In this document: positions 21,201 to 32,113 of the stretch, in pieces | Numbering within the stretch: position 1 is the stretch's first letter | How the letters are laid out: each line of letters starts with the position of its first letter | Assembly: GCF_000026945.1 (NCBI RefSeq) | Contig: NC_012861.1 | Location: 1,736,001-1,800,000, forward strand | Source of the DNA: Candida dubliniensis CD36 | Lineage: Eukaryota > Ascomycota > Pichiomycetes > Serinales > Debaryomycetaceae | Length of the DNA: 64,000 bases | Reading direction: 5' to 3' | Made by a program: the position numbers and the translations under genes | Notes under the pieces: generated by a model | What the model was told of the DNA's origin: nothing | What the model saw: only the letters and a program-made list of their open reading frames with translations | Databases searched by the model: none

Positions 21201-23246
21201 TTTTACTTCACAGCAACATCTCAAAAGAGCATGAACTAAAAATCATGTGTAAACTATATAATATATACGTTTTATGTGATTTAGTCATATCTACTAACGG
21301 GTGAGAGTTTTCAAGACACTACAATAATGGAGGGGGGGGGGGGAAGTTATCCCTTCCTTTGATCTTCTTTTTCCCTTCAATGGTCAATTCTTGTTATCCA
21401 TTGAACAATATAATTATAGACAAATCAACCTCTTTGTTTAACCAAAATAGATTAATCAACTTTACACCCCCTCCCTCTCTCTCTCTAATTACACATTGAC
21501 AACAATTATTATTATCTAAGAAAAGCGTGATTTTCTATTCTGCCAAGATATTCAAGAACAAAGAGACACAACACCACCACCACTACCAAGACCACGGACT
21601 AGTTATACTATACAACAATGAAAGCTCCACAAAAAAACCCAAAATAAAACAATAGGAACAATGTGCATAAAAAATATAGGAACAATAGACAACAGATGAA
21701 CTAAATAGATTGTAACCACGCGATTTGAAACATATTAGTACATATCTAACTGTATTCTAGACCTCTAATCTATCCATCTATCTATCTAACCATCACTTTC
21801 TTAGAAATAGTCTTTTAATAATCGATTATTAAAAATATATAAATATAGTCCAAATGCACTATCTAAAGAAAACTATTTAAATTAGTTATTGAATTCGTAC
21901 TAATGTTGAAACTAATCTAGAAAAAGATAGTTTTTGACCAATTATGATTGTTGTTGTTGTGGTTCATCTCGTAATCATCAATAATAATTAATACCAAGAA
22001 TAATACCAAGAATAAGAATAGTCGTGTACCAAAATACCATAGACCAAATTATGCATTATCCGTGTCCAATAAATTCTTCAAACTACTAAAAGAAATTATT
22101 CACGGCTAAAAACATTCCAGAATTCAATGAATGAATAAATGAATGAATGAATGAATTTTGGTGATTTCTATAGTAAAGTAAAGTAAAGTAAAGTAAAAAA
22201 ATGAAAAATAACGCTACTACTTGTGCAGACTACAGTTGAATAACAAATACTAAAATCTCCATCAGTGACGTAATATTTGGTATGTATAACAAAGGCTAGA
22301 TTCTTCTTCTTCTTCCTAAAAATTCTTTCAATTGTTTTAATCACGTTCTTCTTCTTCTTCTTCTTGTTCTTCTGTTGTGTCTTTCTTTTGCATAGTTAAA
22401 AAATAAATCACTTGAGAATCGCATATAAGGAACAACAAAAACAACAAAATATCGCGTTATTTTATTATTATAGTGTTATTTGAAGCGATAGGAAAGATCG
22501 CCAAAACAACAATAATCTAGATTTCTTTTATAAACGACAATTTGGATATATTCTGACGATATGTATAATGTTCCCTTTCTATTGGATCTGGTTTTAATTC
22601 TTCCTCTTCTGTAGTTATTCTTAATATTTTTTTTGTAGATTTAGACCAAAATCACTTTCTTTCCACTTTTGAATCAATTGACCAGCATTAAAAAACCTCT
22701 TTACTTAGTAACCAATGACCAATGGCCAACACTGTAGATTTTAGAAATCACTTCCCCCCATCCAAATAAATGGTTTATGGTTATGAGATACTATTTCCAA
22801 GAATAGCATGGAATGGAAAAGCATGGAAAAGCATGAAAAAGCCATTGATTCTCTCTTCGTTTCTCTCTCTCTCTCTTTCTTTCCAATAATTTCGAATTTG
22901 AAATGCGTGCCTCCTTTTTGAAAGAGAATTCAAATACGAACTGGTCTAAAAAAAAGAGAGAAAATCAATCTAAATTCAATTAACAACCACCTAACCACCT
23001 AACCACCTAACTAACTAACTAACTTAAACAACCCAACTCAAAAGATCAAAACCACAACAACAATTACAAACTACAGCCAACAAAATTATAACCCGAGTTC
23101 CAAAAAAAAATGGTAAGATTGATCGTTTAAGTATTTGTACATAATACGCATTATTATACACAATAAGTATAGTTACAATCTATTCCAATCTATTGTTGAT
23201 TTCTTATGCATCTCCGAGTTTTTTTTGTGAACCGCGTACCCACCAC

Positions 23247-23280
<34 letters not shown>

Positions 23281-24172
23281 TACCACAAATGCAAGAACAA
23301 GCGTAGGTAAAAAAAAAAAAACTAGTTTTTGCACCCCCCTATTTCCCCCTATTTCAAAAGAAACAACAGTTCAGTATCTTCAATTCCTCTATTAAATATA
23401 TATTAATTTACTTAATCACTTTATTATTGGGTGGGTGATATTAAAATATTTGTATCGGATAATTCAACAACTTGTTTCTTGAGTGGGTTAATAGTAGTAG
23501 TAGTAGTAGTGGTAGTTTTTCCAGATTGCACAAAAATGGAAAAAAGTTAGTTTTTTTCCCCTTTTGTGTAACATCAAAAGCCAAATCTAGTTTGTGTAAT
23601 TATTGAGATTTTTTTAACATTTTTTGCAGGTTATTATCAATATATACACTACCTTCTGATTTCTTTTTCTTTTTTTTTTTTTGCAGTCTATATTGTGTTG
23701 CTTGCATTGTTAGAATTATAGATTATCATCATTATCATCATCATGATGAATCTCCAATCACCAATAACGACCACCAATTCCCATTTGAGGTTTTTGTACT
23801 CTTTTTTTAAAGAAATCTCCTTATTATTATTATTATTGCAAATTTGACTTTTTTTTTTTTACTTTATTGTTGCTACTGTTATTGATATCTTCCGCCTTCT
23901 CCCTCCTCCCTCCTCCCTCTTCCTCCCCTCAAAATCCTTTGTTTCGTTTCCAAGTGTTTTTTTTTTATTTAATATATAAACAAGGTCAATTCCTCCCAAT
24001 TTCAAATAGTTCTTCTTTTGTTTGAAAGGGACTTTTTTTTTTCTTTTACTTTTATCACCAATAGAATCAAATTTTCATTTTCATTTTCATTTTATCTTTT
24101 GATTAATTAATCATTCGCTCAGTTAATTTTATCAATTGGAAAAGAAAAACAAAAGAACTTAATATCAATAAA
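18269..24172. other. 5.9-kb gene-free interval upstream of YWP1
   Basis: The longest interval without a credible gene in this window. All ORFs are short and lie on simple sequence. It has many A/T tracts, triplet repeats, pentanucleotide runs such as (AAAAC)n near 21016-21045, TTC-rich runs near 22300-22370 and pyrimidine-rich strands near 23880-23940. No tRNA, snoRNA or transposon remnant was recognised. Very long upstream regions are known for highly regulated C. albicans genes, and YWP1 is strongly regulated by growth form and phase. This is therefore probably an extended promoter; an unannotated non-coding transcript is possible. Confidence 0.6.
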
Positions 24173-25756
24173 ATGAAAGTTTCTACTATTTTTGCTGCTG
24201 CAAGTGCATTATTTGCTGCTACCACTACTATGGCTCAAGATGTTGCTTGTTTAATTAATAATCAACAAGTTGCTGTTGTTGATTTAGATACTGGTGTTTG
24301 TCCATTCACTATACCAGATTCATTAGCTGCTTTTTTCACTTTTGTTTCCCTTGAAGAATATAATGTTCAATTTTATTATACTATTGTTAATAATGTTAGA
24401 TATAATACTGATATTCGTAATGCTGGTAAAGTGATTAATGTTCCAGCTCGTTCTTTATATGGTGTTGGAGCAGTTCCATATTTCCAAGTTCATTTAGAAA
24501 AACAATTATCAGCTAATTCAACTACTGCTATTAGAAGAAGATTAATGGGTGAAACTCCAATTGTTAAAAGAGATGAAATTGATGATTTTATTGCTTCTAT
24601 TGAAAACACTGAAGGTACTGCTATTCCAGGTGGTGACACTACTCTTCAAGTTGTTGATTATGTTCCAGGATCAAGTTCCAGTTCTGGTTCTGGTTCTGGT
24701 TCTGGTTCTAGTACTGATTCTGGTTCTGGTTCTGGTACTGGTTCTGAATCTGCTACTATTAGATCTACTACTGTTGTTTCATCAAGTTCTTGTGAAAGTA
24801 GTGGTGCTCATACTGATGGTGCTGGATCCACTGTTACTGAAGATAACACTGTTGTTGTCACTATCACTTCTTGTCATAATGATGCTTGTCATGCTACCAC
24901 TGTTCCAGCTACTGTTAGTACTGGAGTTACTACTATCCATGGTACTGAAACCGTTTACACTACTTATTGTCCATTAAGTTCTTATGAAAGTGTTGAATCT
25001 ACTAAAGTCATCACCATTACTTCATGTAGCGAAAACAAATGTCATCCAGCCACTGTTGAAGCAATCCCATCAACTGTTACTACTGTTACTCAAGGGGTTG
25101 TTACTGAATACATTACTTATTGTCCAGTTTCTTCAGTTGAAACTGCTACTCCAACTAAAGTTATCACTGTTGTTGCTTGTAATGAAAATAAATGTCATGA
25201 AACTACTGCTATTGCTACTCCAACTGAAGTTTCTACTGAAGTTGAAGGTACTAGTACTAATTATATTACTTATAAACCAACTGGTTCTGGTCCAACTCAA
25301 GGTGAAACTTTTGCTACTAATGCCATCACTTCTGAAGGTACTGTTTATGTTCCAAAAACTACTGCTGTCACCACTCATGGTTCCACTTTTGAAACTGTTG
25401 CTTATATTACTGTTAGTAAAGCTACTCCAGCTAAAGGTGGTAACCAACCTGGTGGTTCTCAAGCTACTGCTACTCCTGTTCCTGGTGCTCCTGGTGCTCC
25501 AGGTGCTCAAGCAGGATCTGGAAACAAAGCTACTGTTGAAGCTCAAGCCACTCAAGGTGCCTTTACTCCTGAAAATGCTGGTGGGGCTAATGGCGAGCAA
25601 GTCGCTGTTTCTGCTAAAACCACAATTTCTCAAACCACTGTTGCTAAAGCTTCTGGTTCTGGTAAAGCTGCCATTAGTACTTTTGAAGCTGCCGCTGCAT
25701 CAGCTGGTGCATCAATCTTGGCTTTAGCTTTGATTCCATTAGCTTACTTCATTTAA
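24173..25756 (+). CDS. YWP1: Yeast-form wall protein Ywp1
   Basis: Abundant GPI-anchored glycoprotein of yeast-form Candida cells, reported to reduce adhesion and promote dispersal. 527 residues, close to the 533 of C. albicans. Signal peptide at 1-21, ending in TTTMA. A conserved N-terminal propeptide domain contains two Cys (VACLI..., GVCPF) and ends at a Kex2-type Lys132-Arg133 followed by DEIDDFI. A Ser-Gly repeat linker lies at about 165-195. Three ~47-residue repeats follow, each with TK-ITITSC-(6)-C and a closing ITYCP/ITYKP motif. A Pro/Ala/Gly-rich stretch precedes the C-terminal hydrophobic GPI signal ending LIPLAYFI. Codon use is strongly biased (GCT, ACT, GGT), typical of high expression. 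CTG is absent, in contrast with the upstream paralogue. Confidence 0.95.
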   Translation: MKVSTIFAAASALFAATTTMAQDVACLINNQQVAVVDLDTGVCPFTIPDSLAAFFTFVSLEEYNVQFYYTIVNNVRYNTDIRNAGKVINVPARSLYGVGAVPYFQVHLEKQLSANSTTAIRRRLMGETPIVKRDEIDDFIASIENTEGTAIPGGDTTLQVVDYVPGSSSSSGSGSGSGSSTDSGSGSGTGSESATIRSTTVVSSSSCESSGAHTDGAGSTVTEDNTVVVTITSCHNDACHATTVPATVSTGVTTIHGTETVYTTYCPLSSYESVESTKVITITSCSENKCHPATVEAIPSTVTTVTQGVVTEYITYCPVSSVETATPTKVITVVACNENKCHETTAIATPTEVSTEVEGTSTNYITYKPTGSGPTQGETFATNAITSEGTVYVPKTTAVTTHGSTFETVAYITVSKATPAKGGNQPGGSQATATPVPGAPGAPGAQAGSGNKATVEAQATQGAFTPENAGGANGEQVAVSAKTTISQTTVAKASGSGKAAISTFEAAAASAGASILALALIPLAYFI

Positions 25757-26631
25757 GTTTTTAATACCCTCCTACCAACCTACCTCCTTCACAATTCACC
25801 CTTACCTTCACCCTCACCCTTACCCTCACCCTCACCCCTTTCTTTTAGCATTAGACAGAAACTCGTTGTTAACTTTCTACAATCATTTCACCAAATTTGT
25901 TTTTCATTCTCATTCTTAGATTTATTTTTCAATTTTCATTCATTTATTATTCATTATTAACTTAATTTAAGTGGTTTTTAAATTTCTTTTTCGGTCATCA
26001 TTAAATTATAAAAATGTTTTCCCTCCCTTTTCCCCCTTTCTAGAAGAAAACTATTTTATGATTTATGTATTATAATACTTTCTTTTTTTTTTTTTTCACT
26101 TTTCTACAATTGGATTTTCATTATCATTATTATTGATAATAATTTCGGCTACAAAATTTGTTTTAATATATACCCACCATTAGTTACCTACCAGCTTCAC
26201 AATTGATTCCACATTTTGTATTTCTTTCATAGCTAAAATGTGAATTTGTTTGTTTGTTTGTTCGATTGTTGATTGTTGATTTGGTTACTATATTTTTTCG
26301 TATAGTGTATATATATTTACATTATTAATCTTTTCGGTCATTACTATTTTTTTTTTTTTTTAAATAAACGATTTTTATTAATTTATTTTAATAAATCAAG
26401 ATTCAAGATACTGTAGAAAAAAAAAAAATTCAAGAAAGATCCAGAAAAGCTCAAAGATTATTATGACTATTTCCTAATGGATGTATGGCATGTATTATAT
26501 TCGATTGATTTATTGTTTATAGTTGTTGTTCTTTTGAACAAGTTATTGATTAACTAAATAAGTAATTCACTTTTGAAAGTTTACAAAATGTATTGATTTG
26601 GGTCATATTCATAAAAATCATTAAATCTTGA

Positions 26632-26671
<40 letters not shown>

Positions 26672-27026
26672 GACATCAAAAGAATTGATTGCACTTGGAA
26701 ACTATCACAAAATTGAAAACAAACTCAAACCAAAAAAGAAAAACAATAGAATAGAATTATTTCCACTTTCTCATCATATGTGAAGAAGTCCCAAATTCAG
26801 ATCCAACAACAATGATTATAAAGATAAAGATAAACATGTCAAATTATATTATTTCTGGAAAAGAATCAAAACAATAAATAACATACATCGACACGGCTAA
26901 TTTATAAGATACATATAGATGTTGCTTTTCCACCAATAAGGTCAAAAGATAAATATGAAAAACCACAAAGAATTACCAAATATAGGTGGCTTCTTTGTAA
27001 ATTTAACAAGTTACTCCTCCCTATTG

Positions 27027-27058
<32 letters not shown>

Positions 27059-27492
27059 TATACTAGAGGTCTTTTTTTTAGTTGTTTTTTTTTTATATTA
27101 GTCTGAACTAATCCAAAAAACAAAGAAGAGAAATATACCATAAATTTGGCAACTAAAAAAAAAATTTGTGTGATTAGCAAGTTTTTCCAAACGCTACCAA
27201 CTTTAGTCGTGCACTTTATAAATGAAAGAAAAAGTACGTGTCCCAACCAATACTCAATGGAGACAACCCAAAAAAAAAAAAAAATGATAGATGGAACTGA
27301 AATGACTTTCTCTCTCGTGTAAGGATTATACCAATTATACACCACATTACTGTCATCATCATTATCATCAACATTTATCTATCTGTTTATCTGTTTGTTT
27401 ATCTCCTTTAATTAAATTATAATAATCAATTTATATCAATACATTAAAACACATTTTAGTAGCGCATTTTATATCGATACCATTTTCTTATC
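25757..27492. other. YWP1-GTR1 intergenic region
   Basis: 1.74 kb with no credible gene. A C-rich tandem stretch with CACCCT/TACCCT units at about 25797-25842 follows the YWP1 stop. A (TTG)n run is at 26632-26672 and an ATT/TA-rich stretch at 27028-27062. The T-rich minus-strand frame at 26902-27345 lacks any recognisable domain and looks like chance. Confidence 0.6.
26632..26672 (+). repeat. (TTG)n microsatellite
   Basis: About 13 uninterrupted TTG/TGT units in non-coding DNA between YWP1 and GTR1. Confidence 0.9.
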
Positions 27493-28515
27493 ATGTCTAC
27501 ATCTACATCATCAAGAAAGAAATTACTTTTAATGGGACGTTCTGGTTCTGGTAAATCATCGATGAGATCAATTATATTTTCCAATTATTCAGCATTAGAT
27601 ACTCGACGTTTAGGAGCCACTATAGATGTTGAATTACTGCATTTACGATTTTTAGGTAATATGACATTAAATTTATGGGATTGTGGAGGACAAACAGTAT
27701 TTATGGATAATTATTTTACAAATCAAAAAGATCATATTTTTAAAATGGTTCAAGTATTAATTCATGTATTTGATGTTGAAAGTAAACTGATTAATAAAGA
27801 TATTGAAATTTTTATTAAATCATTAACTAATTTACAACAATATCTGCCAGGGGCAAAAGTATTTGTTTTATTACATAAAATGGATTTAGTTCAAATTGAT
27901 AAACGTCAAGAATTATTTGAAATTATGATGGAAAAATTACAAAAAATTTCTAATCCTTATCATTTTAAATTAATTGGATTTGCTACTTCAATTTGGGATG
28001 AAAGTTTATATAAAGCTTGGTCACAAATTGTTTGTTCATTAATTCCTAATATTAATTTATTTAATAATAATTTAATTAAATTTAATTCTATTTTAGATGC
28101 TGAAGAAATTATATTATTTGAAAAAACCACATTTTTAGTAATATCATCAACCGCATCAATAAAACAACAACAACAACAACAACAACAAGAGCAACAACAA
28201 CAAGAGCAAGAGCAAGAGCAAGATTCACTGGTTGAAGAATTGGATCCAAAACGATTTGAAAAAATATCTAATATTATTAAGACTTATAAACAATCAATAA
28301 CGAAATTAAGAACAAATTTTAAAAATTTAATTATTCGAGGTAGTAATGGAACCAATTTTTATATTGATATTATAACTGATAATATGTTTATAATGATTGT
28401 TTTAAAAGATAAAAAAGATACAATAAATATGATTCAACAACATGAAGAATTATTAATTTTGGATAATATTAAAGCTGCTAGAAAATGGTTTGAAAAAATT
28501 GAAAATAATGAATAA
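27493..28515 (+). CDS. GTR1: Rag-family GTPase Gtr1 (RagA/B orthologue), TORC1 regulator
   Basis: Small GTPase of the vacuolar Gtr1-Gtr2 heterodimer within the EGO complex; signals amino-acid sufficiency to TORC1. 340 residues against 310 in S. cerevisiae. P-loop GRSGSGKS at 15-22. Switch II reads WDCGGQT where most relatives have WDCGGQD. The HKMD guanine-specificity motif follows near 137. The C-terminal roadblock-like half carries SIWDESLYKAWSQIVCSLIPN. The extra length comes from a Gln/Glu tract at about residues 225-242, in a loop that is variable in the family. CTG codons at residues 49 and 118 align with serines of S. cerevisiae Gtr1 (VEHSHLRF and KYSPDAK), supporting serine decoding. 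Confidence 0.95.
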   Translation: MSTSTSSRKKLLLMGRSGSGKSSMRSIIFSNYSALDTRRLGATIDVELLHLRFLGNMTLNLWDCGGQTVFMDNYFTNQKDHIFKMVQVLIHVFDVESKLINKDIEIFIKSLTNLQQYLPGAKVFVLLHKMDLVQIDKRQELFEIMMEKLQKISNPYHFKLIGFATSIWDESLYKAWSQIVCSLIPNINLFNNNLIKFNSILDAEEIILFEKTTFLVISSTASIKQQQQQQQQEQQQQEQEQEQDSLVEELDPKRFEKISNIIKTYKQSITKLRTNFKNLIIRGSNGTNFYIDIITDNMFIMIVLKDKKDTINMIQQHEELLILDNIKAARKWFEKIENNE

Positions 28516-28736
28516 AGGGGGGGGGAGGGGGCAGGGTGGATCGGTCACTAGAGAGAGAAAAATGTATATATATATAATTGTCATTTATCTAATCTTTTAA
28601 TCATTTGTTTAGAGAATATAATAAACCAAAAGTTTAGAGTCAAACTAAGTGGGTGGTGGTAAAGAGTTGTTCAATTGTAGATAAATCATTAACAAGGTAG
28701 TCATTTATTAGTATCTGAACAAACCAATTGATTGTA

Positions 28737-28737
<1 letters not shown>

Positions 28738-28775
<38 letters not shown>

Positions 28776-28776
28776 G
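28738..28776 (+). repeat. (TTG)n microsatellite
   Basis: About 12 GTT/TTG units in the GTR1-ERG9 intergenic region. Confidence 0.85.
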
Positions 28777-28954
28777 GGTTGAGTTGGAAGTTTAAAGTGT
28801 AGAAATATAAGTGTGGTTGTTGTATTAGTACAAGATCTATACGAGGTTGTCACGCGCGCCACGTGAATGCTCGATCGTACCGAAACTTACTGCCAGCCAC
28901 CGCCCAACCCATCCATTCACTCACTCACTTACTTTACTCATCACACATCTCATG

Positions 28955-28964
28955 TCGTAAACGA
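28955..28964 (+). promoter_or_regulatory. Candidate sterol response element (TCGTAAACGA)
   Basis: An inverted repeat of TCGT/ACGA around AA, about 310 bp before the ERG9 ATG. It resembles but does not exactly match the TCGTATA core bound by Upc2 in ergosterol genes. Assigned only by resemblance and position. Confidence 0.3.
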
Positions 28965-29271
28965 CAAACTTTCTCATACTACTTCAACAACAAAACAACA
29001 AACAACCCAAATTTTTTAAAAAAACAAAAAAAAATTTCAGCAACCAACCTTCCCATATAGATTTTCTTTAACAAACAACCATTGACTGCCCTCCCCCCCC
29101 TCAACCCTTGATTTTTATCAAAGAAATCATTGAATTATTATCAATTAGAAAGATAGATTATTGTTCTTCATTCTTTTTCTTATTCACCTTTTAATCAAAT
29201 TCTTTTTTTTTTTTTTTGTTCAAAATTATTCAATAATCAAATCCACCAATACATATATATATATATATATA

Positions 29272-30618
29272 ATGGGTAGTAAACTTTTACAATTATTATT
29301 ACATCCTAATGAACTTAAAGCAGTTATACAACTCTTTGGATTTAGACAACCATTACATCCAAGAACAAAAGATGTTAATGATAAAGAATTGATTAGATGT
29401 TATGAATTATTAAATCTAACTTCAAGATCATTTGCTGCTGTTATTGAAGAATTACATCCTGAATTACGTGATGCAGTAATGATTTTTTATCTTGTATTAA
29501 GAGCATTAGATACTCTTGAAGATGATATGACGGTTAAACCATCAATTAAAATCCCATTGTTGCGTGAATTTGATACAAAATTAAATACTAAAGATTGGAC
29601 ATTTGATGGTAATGGACCTAATGAAAAAGATCGAATTGTTTTAATTGAATTTAATAATATTTTGAATGTTTTCCATAGATTAAAACCTCAATATCAAGAT
29701 ATTATCAAAGATATTACTTATAAAATGGGTAATGGTATGGCAGAATATATTTTAGATGAAGAATTTAATGTTAATGGTGTTGCTACAATTGATGATTATA
29801 ATTTATATTGTCATTATGTTGCTGGATTAGTAGGTGAAGGATTAACTAATCTTTTTGTATTAGCTAGTTTTGGTGATAAAACATTAACAGAAAATAATTT
29901 TGCTAAAGCAGAATCAATGGGATTATTTTTACAAAAAACTAATATTATTAGAGATTATCATGAAGATTTACAAGATGGTAGAAGTTTTTGGCCTCGAGAA
30001 ATTTGGTCAAAATATACTGAAAATTTACAAGATTTTCATAAAGATCCTAGTAAAAAATTTGCTGGAGTTAGTTGTATTAATGAATTAGTTTTAAATGCAT
30101 TAAGTCATGTTACTGATTGTCTTGATTATTTATCATTAGTTAAAGATCCTTCATCATTTTCATTTTGTGCTATTCCTCAAGTAATGGCAGTTGCTACATT
30201 AGCTGAAGTTTATAATAATCCTAAAGTTTTACATGGAGTAGTCAAAATTAGAAAAGGTACTACATGTAAATTAATATTAGAAAGTAGAACTTTACCTGGA
30301 GTTATTAAAATTTTCAAACAATATATTCAAGTGATTAATCATAAATCATCAGTTAAAGATCCAAATTATTTGAAAATTGGTATTAAATGTGGTGAAATTG
30401 AACAATATTGTGAAATGATATACCCTAATAAATTGGCTTTACCTCCAAGTATGAAATCATTACCAGAAAATAAATTTACTAAAATTATTGCTAGTAGAGA
30501 AAGTATTGATTTATCAGTACAAAGAAGAATTGAACAAGAAAATTTCAATTGTAATGTTGTGTTATTTGGTATTGGTGGGTTAATTTTAAGTTTAATCTAT
30601 TTTTTTACCGTTTATTAA
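29272..30618 (+). CDS. ERG9: Squalene synthase (farnesyl-diphosphate farnesyltransferase)
   Basis: Joins two farnesyl diphosphates to squalene, the first committed step of ergosterol synthesis, at the ER membrane. I place the start at the ATG at 29272 (MGSKLLQLLLHPNE), which gives 448 residues as expected. The frame is open further upstream, but that part is T-rich leader. The two Asp-rich Mg-binding motifs are DTLEDD near residues 80-86 and DYHED near 230, followed by DGRSFWP. The last ~23 residues form the C-terminal membrane anchor that holds the enzyme in the ER. Confidence 0.97.
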   Translation: MGSKLLQLLLHPNELKAVIQLFGFRQPLHPRTKDVNDKELIRCYELLNLTSRSFAAVIEELHPELRDAVMIFYLVLRALDTLEDDMTVKPSIKIPLLREFDTKLNTKDWTFDGNGPNEKDRIVLIEFNNILNVFHRLKPQYQDIIKDITYKMGNGMAEYILDEEFNVNGVATIDDYNLYCHYVAGLVGEGLTNLFVLASFGDKTLTENNFAKAESMGLFLQKTNIIRDYHEDLQDGRSFWPREIWSKYTENLQDFHKDPSKKFAGVSCINELVLNALSHVTDCLDYLSLVKDPSSFSFCAIPQVMAVATLAEVYNNPKVLHGVVKIRKGTTCKLILESRTLPGVIKIFKQYIQVINHKSSVKDPNYLKIGIKCGEIEQYCEMIYPNKLALPPSMKSLPENKFTKIIASRESIDLSVQRRIEQENFNCNVVLFGIGGLILSLIYFFTVY

Positions 30619-31259
30619 TTTAAAGAAAGATTTAATTTTTACTGATTTTATCTAGTATTATTATTATTATTTATGCATTTGAAAATATACTATTACTACT
30701 CCTATTACTACTACTATTACTACTACTATTACTACTACTAATAATAATAATAGCTACGTATATATACATATACATACAATTTAATAAATTAGAAAAAAAA
30801 AACAAAAAACCATCCAATGTATTCTTGGGCTCTTACAATTTTTAAATTCTTCACATTTGGGGATGTAAGAAAAGTTTTTATTGTGTTCGTTGTAAATGTC
30901 TACCAACAATGATGAAGAATTAACCCAATTTACTTACCATTAGTAATCCTGGGCTATGCTTTATTGTCAACAACAACAACAACAACAACAACAACTTTAC
31001 GTTTATCATTCCTCCGTCAAGATGTGATGTGGATCAATATTGTAACTGAGTGCTTTTTTGTTTTCTTTGGAGGGTCTGTGCCCGTTCCCGTGCCTGTGCC
31101 TCCTTCTCTTGCTTTTCTTTCTTTCTCGCATAATTTCGGTCATTCGATCTCGGCTGTGATATTGAATTTTCATATAAATATATCCACACTCACACACACA
31201 CATACACAAGATAAAGAACTACTTTTCTTTAATATCATCATAACTTATAATTACTTATA
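30619..31259. other. ERG9 - MINDY gene intergenic region
   Basis: 641 bp. ACT/ATT triplet runs at 30689-30745 and a (CAA)n run near 30968-30993. Short overlapping frames on both strands lack any recognisable domain. Nothing else seen. Confidence 0.6.
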
Positions 31260-32075
31260 ATGATAGGAGATCCTATACAAATTGATAATCCTCCACAAGA
31301 ACAGTCTTCATCTTCATTCCCTGTTGCTTCTGGTTCTGGTTCTGGTTCTGGTTCCGGTTTATCCTCACGACCAACTAGTGATATTGTACAATTCCCCATC
31401 AAATTAATCAATTGGAGTTTAGATTCACAAAATCCATCAATAACTACCCCGATTTTATTACAAGAAAGAAATGGTCCATGTCCATTAATTGCTTTATGTA
31501 ATACATTATTACTCAATAATGATATACGAACCAATTCATCAATTATTGTTCTGGATGAAAATGATTATAAAGAAATTGATGATTATAAAGAAATTAATCA
31601 ATTTGATCAATTGAAAATTACAACTTTGAATAATTTTAAAATTAATATTATAAATAAATATCATAATGTGGGTAAAATTGATTTACAACAAATATTAGAA
31701 TATATTGGTGATTTATTATTATTAATATATAGTGAAAATAAAATTAATTGGAAAAATAAAAATTTCACAATTGATGAATTATTATTAAAATTACCATTAT
31801 TACATACTGGATTAAATGTTAATCCAATATTAATTTCAGGAGATTTTGAATATGATTTAGCTACTCAATTATTTGAAATATTTGAATTAAAATTTAAACA
31901 TGGTTGGATAATTGATCCAATTAATCCAATTAACCAACAACAACAACTTGATGAACAACTTGATAAACAAATTTGGACTAATCAAGAATATGGGAAATTA
32001 ATTAATTTATTTAATAAATTAGAAAATTTTGATAAAATTCAAGATTATTTATTATTAGATCAACAAGAAGATGTC

Positions 32076-32113
<38 letters not shown>

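Larger units (their letters stand above)
28516..29271. other. GTR1-ERG9 intergenic region and ERG9 promoter
   Basis: 756 bp. A (TTG)n run lies at 28738-28776. A GC-richer island with CACGCGCGCCACGTG lies near 28851-28865. An inverted TCGTAAACGA lies at 28955-28964. T tracts and a TA repeat run up to the ERG9 ATG. A 65-residue frame at 28863-29060 has no known similarity. Confidence 0.55.

Noticed and set aside
24549..25727. Long Leu-rich + strand frames and a Ser-rich minus frame inside YWP1
   Set aside because: Shadows of the repeat-rich YWP1 codons in other phases.
26902..27345. 147-residue minus-strand frame with hydrophobic stretches
   Set aside because: Built over A and TA tracts, no family resemblance; probably chance.
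28863..29060. 65-residue frame in the ERG9 upstream region
   Set aside because: No similarity recognised, Ser/Asn/Lys-rich leader-type sequence; at most an upstream ORF.
29161..29271. Extended N-terminus of ERG9
   Set aside because: It starts at a non-ATG codon in a T-rich leader; the ATG at 29272 gives the usual 448-residue enzyme.
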